Shown: positions 11,523 through 22,289, counted from the first letter of the stretch. The stretch is DNA of 64,000 bases from Fistulifera solaris (GCA_030295235.1 AP026126.1:1426001-1490000), one strand, 5' to 3'. Notes: generated by a model from the letters alone, not told the origin. Numbers and translations: made by a program.

Positions 11523-12444
11523 TTAAACTTTTGCAGTACTTTGGTTTGTTTGTCCAAGCGCCAAAAACTGCTGAACTGGTTCGGGCAGAGTGTTGGGATC
11601 AATGTCATCCACATTCGAAAACAGCTTGCACCACAAAGCAGGCGTCAAAACGAACTCTACCCAAGTAAATCTCGGTGCACCGATAAATGGAAAGAAATCG
11701 ACGACGGGATCAACTGGAGCTTCCATATTGCGTTTTCGATACCAATATTGAGAAAGATAGTGCACTTGTCGTAGCCCGACGATCAAATCAAACGGGAAGA
11801 AGATAGGCAGTGTCCACCATAAAGACAGAGGTTCTTCCAGCCCTTCTTCACGATACAGTTCATTAACTCGATCGTAGAGGACAAACTGCGTATAATAAAT
11901 GAACACAATCCCTAAATTCGACCAGTTCATCCCTCCCGGAAGATGTAGTACGTACGCCAAAGGACCCAACAAGCAGCCGTACACGAAAGGCCCCAGCGTT
12001 CCATAACCACCAAGACCTTTCGGTGTCTTCCCCCCTCGTATTTCCATTTCTAAAAGTTCCTCTTCGACCGCAAACTTGTAATATCCATACCACAACAAGC
12101 CCGACGGGACGCTGCCGAGAATGACAAGCCACAAAGGACGCGGCACTCCCGGCTCCCCCTGGCGGGGACGTGAGTTTTCCGAGTACACTCTCTTCGACGT
12201 TGTTGACTTTTCGAAGCGCAAAATATTCTAAAACAGCCAGAGGGACGGGCTTCTTGAAAAACTCATTGACTTGAACGTTCCACGAGGTGTTTGCGTCAGT
12301 AGTCTGGCGAAAGTCGGCATTCTCTGCCGATATTTGAGTTGAGATCTTCGTTTGTGTATGTGACGTTGAAGGAGAAAAGGCGTTGGTTTGTAACAGAGGA
12401 AAGCACAGGGCAATGAGCCGAAGCCAGCGCTTGCCAAGCGACAT
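11523..12444 (-). CDS. Predicted plastid multi-pass membrane protein, unknown function
   Basis: Start at 12444 (MSLGKRWLRLIALCFPLLQT). The signal peptide ends in TNAF|SPS, a good ASAFAP-type plastid cleavage site. The mature part has several hydrophobic spans: LWLVILGSVPSGLLWYGYY, GPFVYGCLLGPLAYVLHLP, NLGIVFIYYTQFVLY and SLWWTLPIFFPFDLIVG, joined by charged loops. The frame shifts at the minus-strand A-run complementary to 12175-12178. Removing one A joins ...EESVLG to NSRPRQGEP and gives about 306 residues. I do not recognise the family; conservation among diatom plastid proteins is expected but not tested. Confidence 0.55.
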
Positions 12445-12850
12445 TTTTCGGTTCTGAGTGAGGCCAAATAATGAATTACCGCCCTTACTCCTCAAAACCG
12501 AGCGCGCAACAAATATAAGAAAAATTCAGGGCTTCTTTTCAAAGACTGTCAACGTCTCCGAGAAGGACTAAAGTGAAAGCTATCTTCAAGAATAACAACA
12601 ACAATATTGAGTAATTTGAAGGGAAAACGGCTGCGCCAAATTCTCGTGATACCGGTGCGTCATTTATTCAGTTCTCGTCCGCGTTGACACCGATGAGTCA
12701 GGCGAGTGTGACTGTGTGACAAGTGACAAACAACGAGAACGTATTATCTCGCGTTCATCACGAAAGACACTTTCTCAGTAAAGCAGATCATTCCTGAAGT
12801 AGATCCTTTCGCTTACAAGTAGCAAGAACCGACCAACAAATATTGCAACC
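12445..12850. other. Divergent promoter region
   Basis: Between two divergently transcribed plastid-protein genes, so probably contains both promoters. It carries TGACAAGTGACAAAC near 12718. No ORF or RNA gene seen. Confidence 0.45.
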
Positions 12851-13595
12851 ATGAAGTTTTTGTTCCTTTTGACATCTTCATTGGGCCTTTGTGCTGCATT
12901 TCAGCCGTCCTCTCAACCATCGCGTCCAGCAAGCGTCTCTTCGGCCCTTCAGACGTCCGTTGAAATTAGCTCTCGACAAGATTTCTTCAAGCAGGTCACA
13001 GCTGCAGGTGTAGCTGTTGGAGTCTCTTTCATTGGAGCCGAACCAGCAGCTGCGAGAGGACGAGCGACCCTGGAAAAATCATTCGAACGATATGCTCCTC
13101 GTGTGCGTGCAGGAGGCAAATTTTACGCCACGGAACTTCGTGCCCTTGTCGGAAAAAAACGACTGGGTGGGAATCAAGAATGCCCTGCAAGAACCCCCGG
13201 AGCGAAAGAAAGAGGATCTTGTTAAGGCCGATGCTGGTGTTGCGGCACGTGCCAAGCAAGCCGGAGGATTCTCCGACGCCAGGGTCTTGGTTGCTGCCGA
13301 TCTTTTGGCAGGTTCATTCTCGGACAACTCGATTGCTCCCAAGACGAAAAAGATGCAAGCTGCTGTTGCAGAATTACGTGAAGTTGTGAAAGAAATGCAG
13401 AAAGTGACACGACAGGCTCTTGGAGAAGAAAAGGGAGGACTGTTTGGCTTGGGTGCCAAGAAACCGAATGAGGCCGAGCTTTCCAAAAAGATGAAAGAAC
13501 TCTACGTCAAAGGTGGAAACGCCTGGAATGAGTATGTGCTGGCGGCGAATGACGAACTGGCATTACAGTTTGAAAGATTTGAGTACATTAAATAA
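12851..13595 (+). CDS. Thylakoid lumen protein, possibly PSII extrinsic-like
   Basis: Tripartite targeting is visible. A signal peptide (MKFLFLLTSSLGLCAAF, cleaved before F) is followed by a transit segment, then a thylakoid transfer domain (DFFKQVTAAGVAVGVSFIGA) ending in PAAARG. The mature part is helical and basic (LEKSFERYAPRVRAGGKFYA; ADAGVAARAKQAGG), roughly 190 residues. It resembles four-helix lumenal proteins; relation to the diatom PSII extrinsic protein Psb31 is possible but unverified. The frame breaks at the A-run 13153-13159. With six A instead of seven it reads LVGKNDWVGIKNALQEPP and gives 247 residues in one frame. Confidence 0.6.
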
Positions 13596-13894
13596 GAGGT
13601 TTTACGTTGGTTGAATCGCACACATGCTACAACTGCCGGCTCAAATTCAGTAATCCTGCAAGCTAATCTTTTTATTTCGAGCTTCCTTCGTTTTAAAGTC
13701 AATACGAGTAACAAATAACTTTTTTCGATTAACAATTCATAGTTCGTTCAGTAGTATGTTGAAAACACGATAGGGAGAAATTACGAGACCTAGACTGCCA
13801 TTCTATTTTTTAAAATCAATTGCTACTACAGTACTTGGTTTTTCAAAGCTGATGTGTCCATCAGGGAGGACGAGCGTGACCATTCACCGATCAC

Positions 13895-15017
13895 TCATGA
13901 CTGCAAAGAAGAATCGTTCTTACTTAGAGTCTTTTGCACTCCAGTAATGGCTTCGGCGCGTTTCTCCACCCAGTCGTATAATTCTTCCCGTTTCGACACG
14001 ATCAGATCAGCGTGTTCTTTGCGCTTTCCTTCACGAACATCCTCGGCAATACCTAGCAGCATCTTCCACACGGTGCCTATTGCGATTCTCGTGCAAAAGT
14101 TTTGAAAAAGTGAGGAACCCAACCAATCTTCGGGTCGCAAAAAGAACGAAAGTCACCAAGATTTTCTTTTCGCCCTCTGGATACTCTTGCTTCGACTTGG
14201 CTAGGGCAGGATGATCATCGGGGCATTGACGAAAGAGAAAATCAGCCACAAAATCCATACGGGTAACACCCTTATCTGCAGCAGGGATGTCGTGGTATTC
14301 AAAGCTTTCGTCTACGTTCAACAGCTTGGCTGCCACCCGACGCTCACTTGCGGAATCATCGTCTAACGTAACGTAAATGAGAGTTTTACATCGTGAATAT
14401 TGAGAGTATGAGACGTCGTTCGAAACGATGTGAAGAAAGATCAGCTGGCACTTCTTTTATTCGTATCTTACCAGCAAAGCCCCAAAACATGATTTCGCGC
14501 TTGTTGAGTGGAAAAGGCAAATCAACTGTTAGCTGCACGAGCTGCTCCACTCTGCCAGCTTGTTTGATTTTCTTTGACTGTTGAATGCCGAGATGAGGAA
14601 AACTCCATTTTGGAAACCAGGTTTCGTACAAATCCGTTTCATTGAGTACTGCCAGCAGCGGTACATAAAGTGAAGCTTCAATGACCGATTCGATGCGACA
14701 CCAGAGCTTTCCGCCATTCTCTACCTTGTAATAGGTAATGAAATCACGATGTCCATGCGACTCGCCTTGTTTCGTCCAGCCCTCGGATGCCGGAGACTCG
14801 AGCTTTTGTACACTTCCTCGATGTATTCTCCCTTGCGAATGCCTTCGTTGTGCATTGCTGTGAACAAGCTCTTATCTTTCACTTTGCTAAATTCGAGTAA
14901 AGCATCATTTAGTCTGTCTTCTTTGAGAAATTGTTCGGCTTGAGCCAAAATTTGGGCATCAGACCGCCCATCGTCTTTCTCATGCTTAACCTTTGCTTCA
15001 GAATCCGTGCTTTGCAT
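13895..15017 (-). CDS. START-domain lipid-binding-like protein
   Basis: Two exons, 14471-15017 and 13895-14362, with a 108-nt intron (GTAAGA...TTAG). The N-terminus has a short helical repeat (ILAQAEQFLKEDRLNDALLE). The START-like fold follows: KLWCRIESVIEASLYVPLLA, TDLYETWFPKW, LNKREIMFWGFAG, then SASERRVAAKLLNVDESF and the diagnostic DPKIGWVPHSLFQNF near the C-terminal helix. These domains bind lipids or sterols. Two one-base shifts in A-runs (near 14804-14807 and 14161-14170) are needed. With them the frame reads EEVYKKLESPASEGWTKQGE and LGDFRSFCDPK, and the length closes at 338 residues. Ligand is unknown. Confidence 0.65.
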
Positions 15018-15382
15018 CTTTTCTGTTAAAACGATCGACTCAGTGTTCGAAACGGAATGCTTTATTCTTGCTTATAATAGATGCAACCTGCAACCCAAAA
15101 ATCTATCTCGAACCTTCAAAAATCTATCTCGAAACTCCAATAATTCGAAAAGCGTCAGTTTTAATTTTGATTTTGCACCTCTTTCTTCGTTTCGATTGAA
15201 GTTTCCCTCTTGCAGATCGAGCTTCATGTTTTTCGGTTAATTGAGCGCGTACAAGCGACAAGCGAATACCGATACGACCAAGAACAAACCATGCCAAAGT
15301 TTACTGTTCATTCTGTTGAGGTTGAGCATTGCAACACAATGTTCAAGCAAACGAAGTACGTTCGTATTGACGACTTGAAAAG
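15018..15382. other. Divergent promoter region with 21-bp tandem duplication
   Basis: Separates the START-domain gene (minus) from the DeSI-like gene (plus). Two near-identical 21-bp copies, each beginning AAAAATCTATCTCGAA, lie at 15097-15117 and 15118-15138. A short frame at 15210-15437 has no recognisable product; it could be 5' UTR of the next gene. Confidence 0.55.
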
Positions 15383-16060
15383 ATGCCCAAAGGTCATTCA
15401 GGAAGTAGAACGGGTTTTGGTACGAAAGTTCTTTTGAACATTTACGATTTGCACCCCCAAAATGAATCTCTGCACGGATTGGGATTTGGCATTTATCACT
15501 CCGGGGTGGAGATTTCTGGAACGGAATATTCCTTCGCGAATGGAGGTATCTTTGAAATACCTCCCAAGACAGCACCGGGAGCAAAATTTCGAGAGCAGGT
15601 GGAGGTTGGGCTTTTTGAGGGCGGCAAGGACGAACTGAACCGAGCACTAGACCTTTTACGCGATGAATTTGGACCAGATGATTATGATGGCTTCCGCCGT
15701 AATTGCAACCACTTTTCTAACGCCCTTTGCTGGCGATTAGTTCATAAGACAATTCCGCCTTATGTGAATAGGGCCGCAGAATTGCTGGTGTGCTTTTGCG
15801 GCTGTCTTTTGCCAAGTCCGCGTCTGGCAGAAGGGCCCAGCACGGATTCAAATGGGGGTGCTAGTTCGCAATTTCTTCTACGGAAAAAGGACCTGTCATC
15901 CACGACTCCCGTCTTTCAAGGCGCTGGCAACAAGCTTGGGTCACCCTCCTCGCATAGCTTTTTGAGCGGTAGTCAACAGCAACCAGAGGATCTAACGGAC
16001 CGACGCGAGAGAGCAAGAAAAGCAGCAATGGCTCGACTCGGGAAAAGCCAACAAGACTAG
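15383..16060 (+). CDS. DeSI/PPPDE-family cysteine peptidase
   Basis: PPPDE peptidases (DeSI-1/2, DESI family) remove SUMO or ubiquitin-like modifiers. The 225-residue protein starts at an ATG (MPKGHSGSRTGFGTK). The domain spans about residues 14-150: VLLNIYDLHPQNESL, then GFGIYHSGVEISGTEYSFAN with the conserved catalytic His (IYHSGVEI), and NCNHFSNALCWRL with the catalytic Cys. The hydrophobic CGCLLP end of the domain is followed by a disordered Ser/Gln-rich tail with a basic end (RRERARKAAMARLGK). No frame breaks. The substrate (SUMO, ubiquitin or other) cannot be told from sequence. Confidence 0.85.
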   Translation: MPKGHSGSRTGFGTKVLLNIYDLHPQNESLHGLGFGIYHSGVEISGTEYSFANGGIFEIPPKTAPGAKFREQVEVGLFEGGKDELNRALDLLRDEFGPDDYDGFRRNCNHFSNALCWRLVHKTIPPYVNRAAELLVCFCGCLLPSPRLAEGPSTDSNGGASSQFLLRKKDLSSTTPVFQGAGNKLGSPSSHSFLSGSQQQPEDLTDRRERARKAAMARLGKSQQD

Positions 16061-16412
16061 CGTGCTCTTAGTGCTCTCCTTTACAAAAGAACGTCGATTG
16101 CTTGTCTATTATCCTTCGAACCTATAGTCTGGCCGTAACTGACTCGTCCTCGTTCGTTGGCCAAAGTACTCTAACCTTATTGTAGACTTTCTACATCAAA
16201 AAATCGGCTTGATGTTGCGCGTTGCTCCTTCTCGTCTTGGCGACACACACCATGATAATCGAAACAAGGGCTTGCGTCAATAATTTACCCACTTACCAAG
16301 AAAGCAACACATTTGCTTTGGTGCTTTCGGTATTAAGAGCAGCGAAGTGTGTTTGAAGAAGGCATAACGTCCATTTTGCGTGCGCTTGTTGAGACCCAAC
16401 TTTTTCCCAATT
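16061..16412. other. Intergenic region
   Basis: 3' UTR of the DeSI-like gene and promoter of the next gene. No conserved element recognised. Confidence 0.45.
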
Positions 16413-17156
16413 ATGCTATCAAACGTACCTATCAAAACCCTCCTATTCCTCGTCTTGACGGTTACAAAGTGTGATGCCTTTGTCCTTTTGCGAAATGGTA
16501 ACGCTGCAATCAGTCAACGCCAACCAGCAAGTTTATTGGCATCTACAAAAGATACAGATCAAGAGTTTTGGGCGAAACAAAAGGAATTGGTGGCAGAAAT
16601 TCAAGAGAAAAGCAGTCGGAACTATAAGCAAGAACTCAGAGAAAAATTTGCAAAACGAAGGCTTGGACTTGTTGCGGACACTGCCTATTTCGGATTCTTT
16701 ATCTTTTGTGGTGCGTGCTTCTTATTCGCTTGATCATCATGCTCATTGATCTGAAATTATACTAATTTTCCATTGCTTCGCGACTTAGCACTTTGGTGCA
16801 TATCTGAAAATCCATTCACGGCCATCTCATATGCGATTGGCGCTACGATGGGATTGGCTTACGCATTTGGCCTTGGTACGTGCCTCATGCTAACAAAATC
16901 TTTCTCGTGACACCCCTCTCATTCGCTTTAACTGTGCGCAGGCAAATATGTGGAGACAATTGGTGGTTCAGTGGATGATGTTGACGCAGTCAAAGGTGCG
17001 GGAGTAGGAGAAGCCCGGTTCGCGTTTCTGATTCTCCTGTTTATAGTTGTAGGAAAGTTTCGTGCACAGGGTCTCGAGCCGATTCCTAGTATCGCTGGGT
17101 TCTTTACGTATCAACTTGCATCCTTGTCACAAGGCTTGAAAGAAAGAAACGACTAA
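16413..17156 (+). CDS. CGL160/AtpI-like plastid membrane protein
   Basis: Three exons (16413-16710, 16789-16875, 16942-17156) with introns 16711-16788 and 16876-16941; all junctions keep frame, 199 residues. The N-terminus (MLSNVPIKTLLFLVLTVTKC) with DAF|V cleavage is a bipartite plastid signal. A charged helix (EFWAKQKELVAEIQEKSSRN) precedes four hydrophobic spans: TAYFGFFIFC, ISYAIGATMGLAYAFGLG, RFAFLILLFIVVGKF and IPSIAGFFTYQLASL. The pattern G.LY...LG..V..IG, then GEARF and GFFTY, matches the UncI/AtpI-like domain of plant CGL160, which assists assembly of the plastid ATP synthase CFo c-ring. Start: the in-frame GTG at 16380 was rejected in favour of the ATG. Confidence 0.65.
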
Positions 17157-17295
17157 ATCTAGTTTGTATTAATCGAGTGCTGAATATACATGATAACAAG
17201 TTGACAGACTAATATTTGTATGTGTCATTCAATCTTTACGGAGTAAAAAGCCGGGCGTCCAACATCAGTCTACTAAAACTGAAACGACCTACATT

Positions 17296-18485
17296 CTATC
17301 CCTGGTACTCAGCCATCTCACGGGCGTAACGTTCCTTATCCTCGGCAGCTTTAGTTTCCCAAATCTTCTTCTCACTGGCGGAAAGGGACTTGAACCGCTC
17401 CGAGATCATACGAGCGATGTCACCAAAGGAGGCATCAGGGTTTTCTTCCTTCACACGAGGGCGCTCATCGATCGAGAAAAGAAAGTATGCACTCATGTTA
17501 CGTTTGGGAGCACTGGGGTCCTGTGAAGAGTCAAGCATGAGAGACTGAAATGTTGCAAGTACTACGAGCAGTTTGTCACTTACCTTTTTGGCTTTCTTCT
17601 TACCACCACCTCCCGTCGGATCCTCAATAGGGACGTAATCTTTCATCTCCTCTTGGTAGCGAAACTTGTCTTGTTCTGCTTTCTTTTCCCATTTGCGCAT
17701 TTCCTTTTCGGGAAGTTCTTTGTATTCACGTGCAAGAATGCGCGCCTGTCATTAGCGGGATTGGATTTAGTCAAAGATCTGAAACACGGATATAAAAGTC
17801 GCGCGTGACGTCATCCGCTGAACGGCTCGTCATTGACGAAAACGCATGGCTGGTGTCAAGGGCAAAAAAAGCACGACAATCATCGTGACGTAGAAAACCT
17901 ACGGGGCTGTACGGTGTTCACCAAACGCACTTCTACCGCATGAAATTTTTGCAGCGCTTTATGCAGGCGAAACGCTCTCGCGATGCTATCGCGATGTTGG
18001 TTCGAGCGTCGTGATCATTACGAGACAGCACTGAACGCTCACAAATTGACGAACATCAGGTCAAGCAAGACGTATCAATACCGTGTGCAAAAACTTCACA
18101 AGCACTCATTTGCACGCCTCACCCACAACGAATACGCATATAAAACACTCGAGAAGTCATCAAATATGAAAAAATCGACATCGTTTAACTCACCAGATCG
18201 CCGAAGCTAGCTTCGGGATTTTCTTCTTTGATTCGCTGACGATTGGCCTGCGAGAAAATGAAGAACGCACTCATCGCACGCTTGGGCTTGGTGGGGTCCT
18301 GAAGGGCAAAAGACAAAAGCGAACATTAGCCTGAAGGCGCGGAGGATTTCTTTTTCAACGTATTCGCCATTCAGTCTTACCTTCCATTTCTTGGATGAGC
18401 GCTTGCGAGATCGAGGAGCTTCTTCCTCTTCCTCGTCTTCTTCTTCTTCGTCCTCGATATCCTCTTCGTAGTCAATAGGAGCCAT
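17296..18485 (-). CDS. Two-HMG-box chromatin protein (HMGB-like)
   Basis: Four exons: 18381-18485, 18194-18298, 17584-17745 and 17296-17520; introns 18299-18380, 17746-18193 (448 nt, the longest here) and 17521-17583. All junctions are GT-AG and in frame; 198 residues. An acidic N-terminus ([17 protein letters not shown]) is followed by a basic RKRSSKK stretch, then HMG box 1 ([17 protein letters not shown]...) and box 2 ([20 protein letters not shown]). Each box carries the P-K-R and aromatic residues of sequence-nonspecific HMG boxes. The protein should bend DNA in chromatin. Exons 2 and 4 begin at the same point of the two boxes (GAC CCC), so the box was probably duplicated with its intron. 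No frame breaks. Confidence 0.9.
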
Positions 18486-19253
18486 GATTAAGTTTTTAGT
18501 TGAAAAAGGTTGCAAGCTCTTGTCGAGACTGTTTGTGCCCTCATGCCGCCAAGCTCAAAATCGATTCAAAAGGGATCTTCGCGTGTCCGGCGTGTAGGCC
18601 TGCACTATAATTCTACGTAGAATCTTTTCGTGTCACTTTGCGGGGCACCTGCACCTGTATCTTTAGTACTGAGATTTACACGGCTGCCCCCGCGTGCGCC
18701 AGTTTCACGGCATGAAGTCGTACTTGTACACCAGTTCTTTCGTGTGCTGGCATCTGCTCTTTGTCATTGGTGACGAAGCGTACTCTCTATTCTTCACTGG
18801 GAATAATTTTGACGTTGCTTTGTATGGTACACTGTTGTATGAAAATTTGATTTTCATAAACCATAACCACCAGAAAGCGTGAACGAATGGAGTTGGTCTT
18901 CACTTAGAACAAAAACGTCATATTTCCGTTGATGGGCGAAACGATTTTCCTTTTTCGTCCTTGTCTTGACACAAACTCACTGCGGCTAATAGAGTAAATC
19001 CAAATATCGTTCCGAGAACCAAATCAAGTTCGCAAAAGAGGTGCTTTACCTGGTATTGCTCGACGCTTGTCAGTTGACGGAAAAGTTTGGTCGTCGATTT
19101 GGTCTTTGTCAAAACACGGAAGTTCGTCACCTTGAAATATTCTTTAACGCAGTAATGACTTGAAGGACGTGTGCGGGAATAGATTGGAAACACTCACAAC
19201 CTACGACACCTGGTTCTGACGACAAAGCCGCTGTTTGTTAGTTTATTTTGCTG
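18486..19253. other. Intergenic region with no supported gene
   Basis: Divergent spacer between the HMG-box gene and the amino-acid transporter. Short open frames (for example 18694-18882) show no domain or start support. Nothing else recognised. Confidence 0.45.
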
Positions 19254-20783
19254 ATGTCTTTGACTAACGCAGAAACCGAACTTGAAAGGGACCAACACCT
19301 TGTCATCGACACGACTCCTATCATGAATGAATCGATTCGAGAAGAAGCTGACGATACTGGCGATGAAGCTGGAACGGTTCAAACAGGTTCTTCGCAGATA
19401 CGCGAAGGGACTATTGCGTCCGGTCGCTTCAATATTCTTTCGACCATGGTTGGCGGCGGTTCTCTCTCACTCCCGCTCGCCTTTCAAAAGACAGGTAACG
19501 GCTTCGTGGCTCCGATGTTGCTGCTGATCGTGGCTTGCATGACGGAATTTTGCTTTCGAACTCTCACCACGTCTGCGCGGACGTTATCTCCACCGGATCA
19601 TAATAAACGGGGACAGGATTCGTATGAATCTATCGCCAGTGCAGCGTTCGGTCGTAAGGCGTACGTCATGTCGACGATTCTTGTTACAGCCATGTGTTTC
19701 TTCGGTACAGTCGCTTATGCTGTCTTATTGCGTGATATGTTGCAGCCTATTTCGGAGTACATTTTCGGACGATCAACTTCGGGCCCGACTTGGGAGAACA
19801 ATGTCACCATGTTGACGGTCGTCGTCGTGGTGACACCTCTTTGTACTTTGAAGACCTTGACCGCTCTACAACGCTTCGGGGCCTTGGGGATGTTTTCGGT
19901 TCTAGTTCTGGGCTCCTGCATTGTATATCGATCTATCGAATGCACGGCACATCACGCGGATGACTGGAAAGCAGCCTTTCAGTGGGGACCGAACTCTTTA
20001 AGAGATGTGCTCGACGTCTTCCCCCTCTTTGTATCGTGCTACGTCTGCCATTACAACATACCAGTTGTGCACAACGAACTTCGTAATCCCACAACGGCTC
20101 GAGTGGCGTGGTGGTTGAAATCGACTACATGGTCGGCTACGCTATTTTATATGTTGATGGGTGTGGCAGGGTCTGCGTACGCCCCTTGCGCCGCATTGAA
20201 AGAGTTGCATGGAAACGTTCTTTTAGATTTTGACAACGATGATCCGGTAGTGATGGTGGGGCGAATGTGCCTGGCTTTGACCATCACTTTGGCATTCCCT
20301 ATGCTAACGATTCCAGCGCGCGATATCGTGTTGCGGACTCTCTGCTCTTCTCGCACCAGTTCCGCTTTGACTACTGAACTTTCGTTGGAAGAAGAAATTG
20401 ATTTTGAAGAACCTTTGTTGGCCGATCATAATAATGAAGAAGGAGAAGTGGCGCAACGAGATGATAATCAAAAGCAACACTCATTTGGACTCCTGCTGTT
20501 TGCGTCTATCGGGGTATTTTGGACAGCAGCCTTGCTAGCTAGTTGCGTCTCGAGCATCGACATTGTATGGGAGCTGTTGGGGAGTTCACTATCTATCTTC
20601 ATGTCGTATCTCATCCCTTGTGGATCATATCTGGTCATAATTCGGATGCAACAGGCTTTCCAGACTGATATATCATGGAAGGATCGAATGTCGGTGATGA
20701 TTGCGTGGTTCCTGGTTTTGCTGTTCATCCCTCTCATGTTTCTGTCGTCTGCCAACGCCGTCTACAAAGTATTTCTACGCTAG
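19254..20783 (+). CDS. AAAP/SLC38-type amino acid transporter
   Basis: Start at ATG 19254 (MSLTNAETELERDQH), 509 residues, no introns or breaks. The cytosolic N-terminus is acidic. Then TM1 carries the family signature SGRFNILSTMVGGGSLSLPL (helix-breaking G-G-G-S-LSLP as in SLC36/38 members), followed by about ten more hydrophobic segments, for example FVAPMLLLIVACMTEFCF and VSCYVCHYNIPVVHNEL, the latter the conserved 'F.CH.N.P.....L' motif. A charged loop (EEEIDFEEPLLADHN) precedes the last three segments. The family does proton- or sodium-coupled amino acid transport. Whether the protein is in plasma membrane or vacuole cannot be told; the acidic dileucine-like EEPLLA could direct endolysosomal sorting. 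Confidence 0.85.
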   Translation: MSLTNAETELERDQHLVIDTTPIMNESIREEADDTGDEAGTVQTGSSQIREGTIASGRFNILSTMVGGGSLSLPLAFQKTGNGFVAPMLLLIVACMTEFCFRTLTTSARTLSPPDHNKRGQDSYESIASAAFGRKAYVMSTILVTAMCFFGTVAYAVLLRDMLQPISEYIFGRSTSGPTWENNVTMLTVVVVVTPLCTLKTLTALQRFGALGMFSVLVLGSCIVYRSIECTAHHADDWKAAFQWGPNSLRDVLDVFPLFVSCYVCHYNIPVVHNELRNPTTARVAWWLKSTTWSATLFYMLMGVAGSAYAPCAALKELHGNVLLDFDNDDPVVMVGRMCLALTITLAFPMLTIPARDIVLRTLCSSRTSSALTTELSLEEEIDFEEPLLADHNNEEGEVAQRDDNQKQHSFGLLLFASIGVFWTAALLASCVSSIDIVWELLGSSLSIFMSYLIPCGSYLVIIRMQQAFQTDISWKDRMSVMIAWFLVLLFIPLMFLSSANAVYKVFLR

Positions 20784-20841
20784 AGAGCGGAAGCTGAAAC
20801 AAAGTCCGTAGTTAACAAAAATAGAAACTCTTACATACTTT

Positions 20842-21879
20842 TCATTTGGAGGAATCATCGTAATTGTAGAGTGGTATTACGTCTTTCGCAGTACATGGTG
20901 ACCGGCAGATGGGACACTCCGGTCGAACCGTTTGTACCCATTTTTGCAGGCAAGTCCAGCAGTATACGTGTCCGCAATCTACAGGACAGGCCGAATATGT
21001 TCGAGGTCCGTGACAAATACCACAAATTGTTCGAGAGGAAAATGATGCATTGTTGTCTTTGACACTTGGAAGGGTGTGCCTGTCGCAAAAGTCAAACCAC
21101 CAATGTAAGAGTCGCCGAGAACCCGAAAGAAGACCGGTGCCTAGAGCATGAGACAGGATAAGAGCGCCGATAGCTCTGTATGCTGTGGGACGGTTAACCA
21201 GCCTGCCTTCTTCGCCTTGCTGGAACGTGATACCCAAAAATCGATACATCCATGAAGCGTAATTCCCATGGATGCAATAGAACCCCAAATGCAATCGCAA
21301 CAACCATTGCAACCATGATCGGTGTGCGGTTGAATCACCAGGGGGATGATGTGGCCCTTCTGCTTCTGGACGAAGTGCATCACAGATCATTCGAAGAAAG
21401 GCTTTAATTCGACATTGTAGTGTTGAAAATCTACGGCTGTTCTCCGTGGCTGTTTCAGGCCTACTAATTGTTTGTGAGGTCCTACTCGTCATGGCTGCTC
21501 TTTGCCGAAGGAAAACATCGCGCCGTGATGCTCCTCGCAGCGACTCGATCGATTCCTCTTCTTGTGAAGTTATTCTTTTGCTCAACGCATACGCCGTAAA
21601 CGAACTCGCGACAGACAGTGCCGCCATCTTGTAATGCAACTTATCTAATGTAATACCCGTCGCTTCCATACCAAGCGTCTTTCCTTTTCGTAATAGCACG
21701 AGCAAAGCATAGAGAATCGAGCTTACAGCGGCAGCGGTTCCCTCATCGGACCAGCCAAACGCTTCCAAAACTTGATGTACGAGTGTTCGACATTCATCGA
21801 CGTATCTAGCATCTTTTGCTGCCGCCAATAACACTTCCGGTACCAGCATCCGTCCCTTTGTTGTTTCCAAAGTTGTCAT
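20842..21879 (-). CDS. PEX10: Peroxisome biogenesis factor 10 (PEX10-like RING E3)
   Basis: PEX10 is one of three peroxisomal membrane RING ligases (with PEX2 and PEX12) that ubiquitinate the receptor PEX5 for recycling. The 345-residue protein has the N-terminal Pex2/Pex12-type helical region (LHLGFYCIHGNYASWMYRFL then GITF matches the family 'HLALFY..G.YY..S.R..GI'). At the C-terminus is a C3HC4 RING: CGICHGPRTYSACPVDCGHV, then YCWTCLQKW and CPICRSPC, ending VIPLYNYDD. A C-terminal RING right after the transmembrane part, ending in a 'LPL' segment, fits PEX10 better than PEX2. No breaks. The transporter ends 58 bp away, tail to tail. Confidence 0.8.
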   Translation of the reverse strand: MTTLETTKGRMLVPEVLLAAAKDARYVDECRTLVHQVLEAFGWSDEGTAAAVSSILYALLVLLRKGKTLGMEATGITLDKLHYKMAALSVASSFTAYALSKRITSQEEESIESLRGASRRDVFLRQRAAMTSRTSQTISRPETATENSRRFSTLQCRIKAFLRMICDALRPEAEGPHHPPGDSTAHRSWLQWLLRLHLGFYCIHGNYASWMYRFLGITFQQGEEGRLVNRPTAYRAIGALILSHALGTGLLSGSRRLLHWWFDFCDRHTLPSVKDNNASFSSRTICGICHGPRTYSACPVDCGHVYCWTCLQKWVQTVRPECPICRSPCTAKDVIPLYNYDDSSK

Positions 21880-22264
21880 GTTTAAAGATATTGAGAATCC
21901 GTTGTAGCTTTCGAACAGCTTGTTTTTGCTAAGAAAAGCAATTTAGAAATACCGGATCCCACTTTTTCTTGAATAGTAATAATAACCGTACTGGTATCCT
22001 CAAGCGAGTAAGGAAAACGAAAAAACGCAGCAACATCATGAGCTGCAAAGCGCAGAACACCCGATGCTGATTCATGACTGAACTCGAGTCGGGGATGGCG
22101 TGAACGAACAGTTTGGGCACAATAAACCCATCAAATGTCATGATCCGAGACCATTATCGGTTGAACTAGCCCTTGAATGAAAACTAAATGTAGCAAATGA
22201 TTAAAACTTAGCTCTTTAGATACAACGAATATCAGGTATAACGACAAACGCAACGATGAAGACT

Positions 22265-22289
22265 CACGACTGAACTGGACCCAGTCGTG
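22265..22289. repeat. Dispersed short hairpin, CACGACTG/CAGTCGTG arms
   Basis: Perfect 8-bp inverted arms separated by 9 nt; the symmetry extends one more base pair. The arms match those of the hairpins at 27942 and 28167, and nearly match the one at 47558. Confidence 0.6.

Noticed and set aside
17983-18210. Open frame inside HMG intron 2
   Set aside because: Lies entirely in an intron supported by in-frame splice junctions; no domain.
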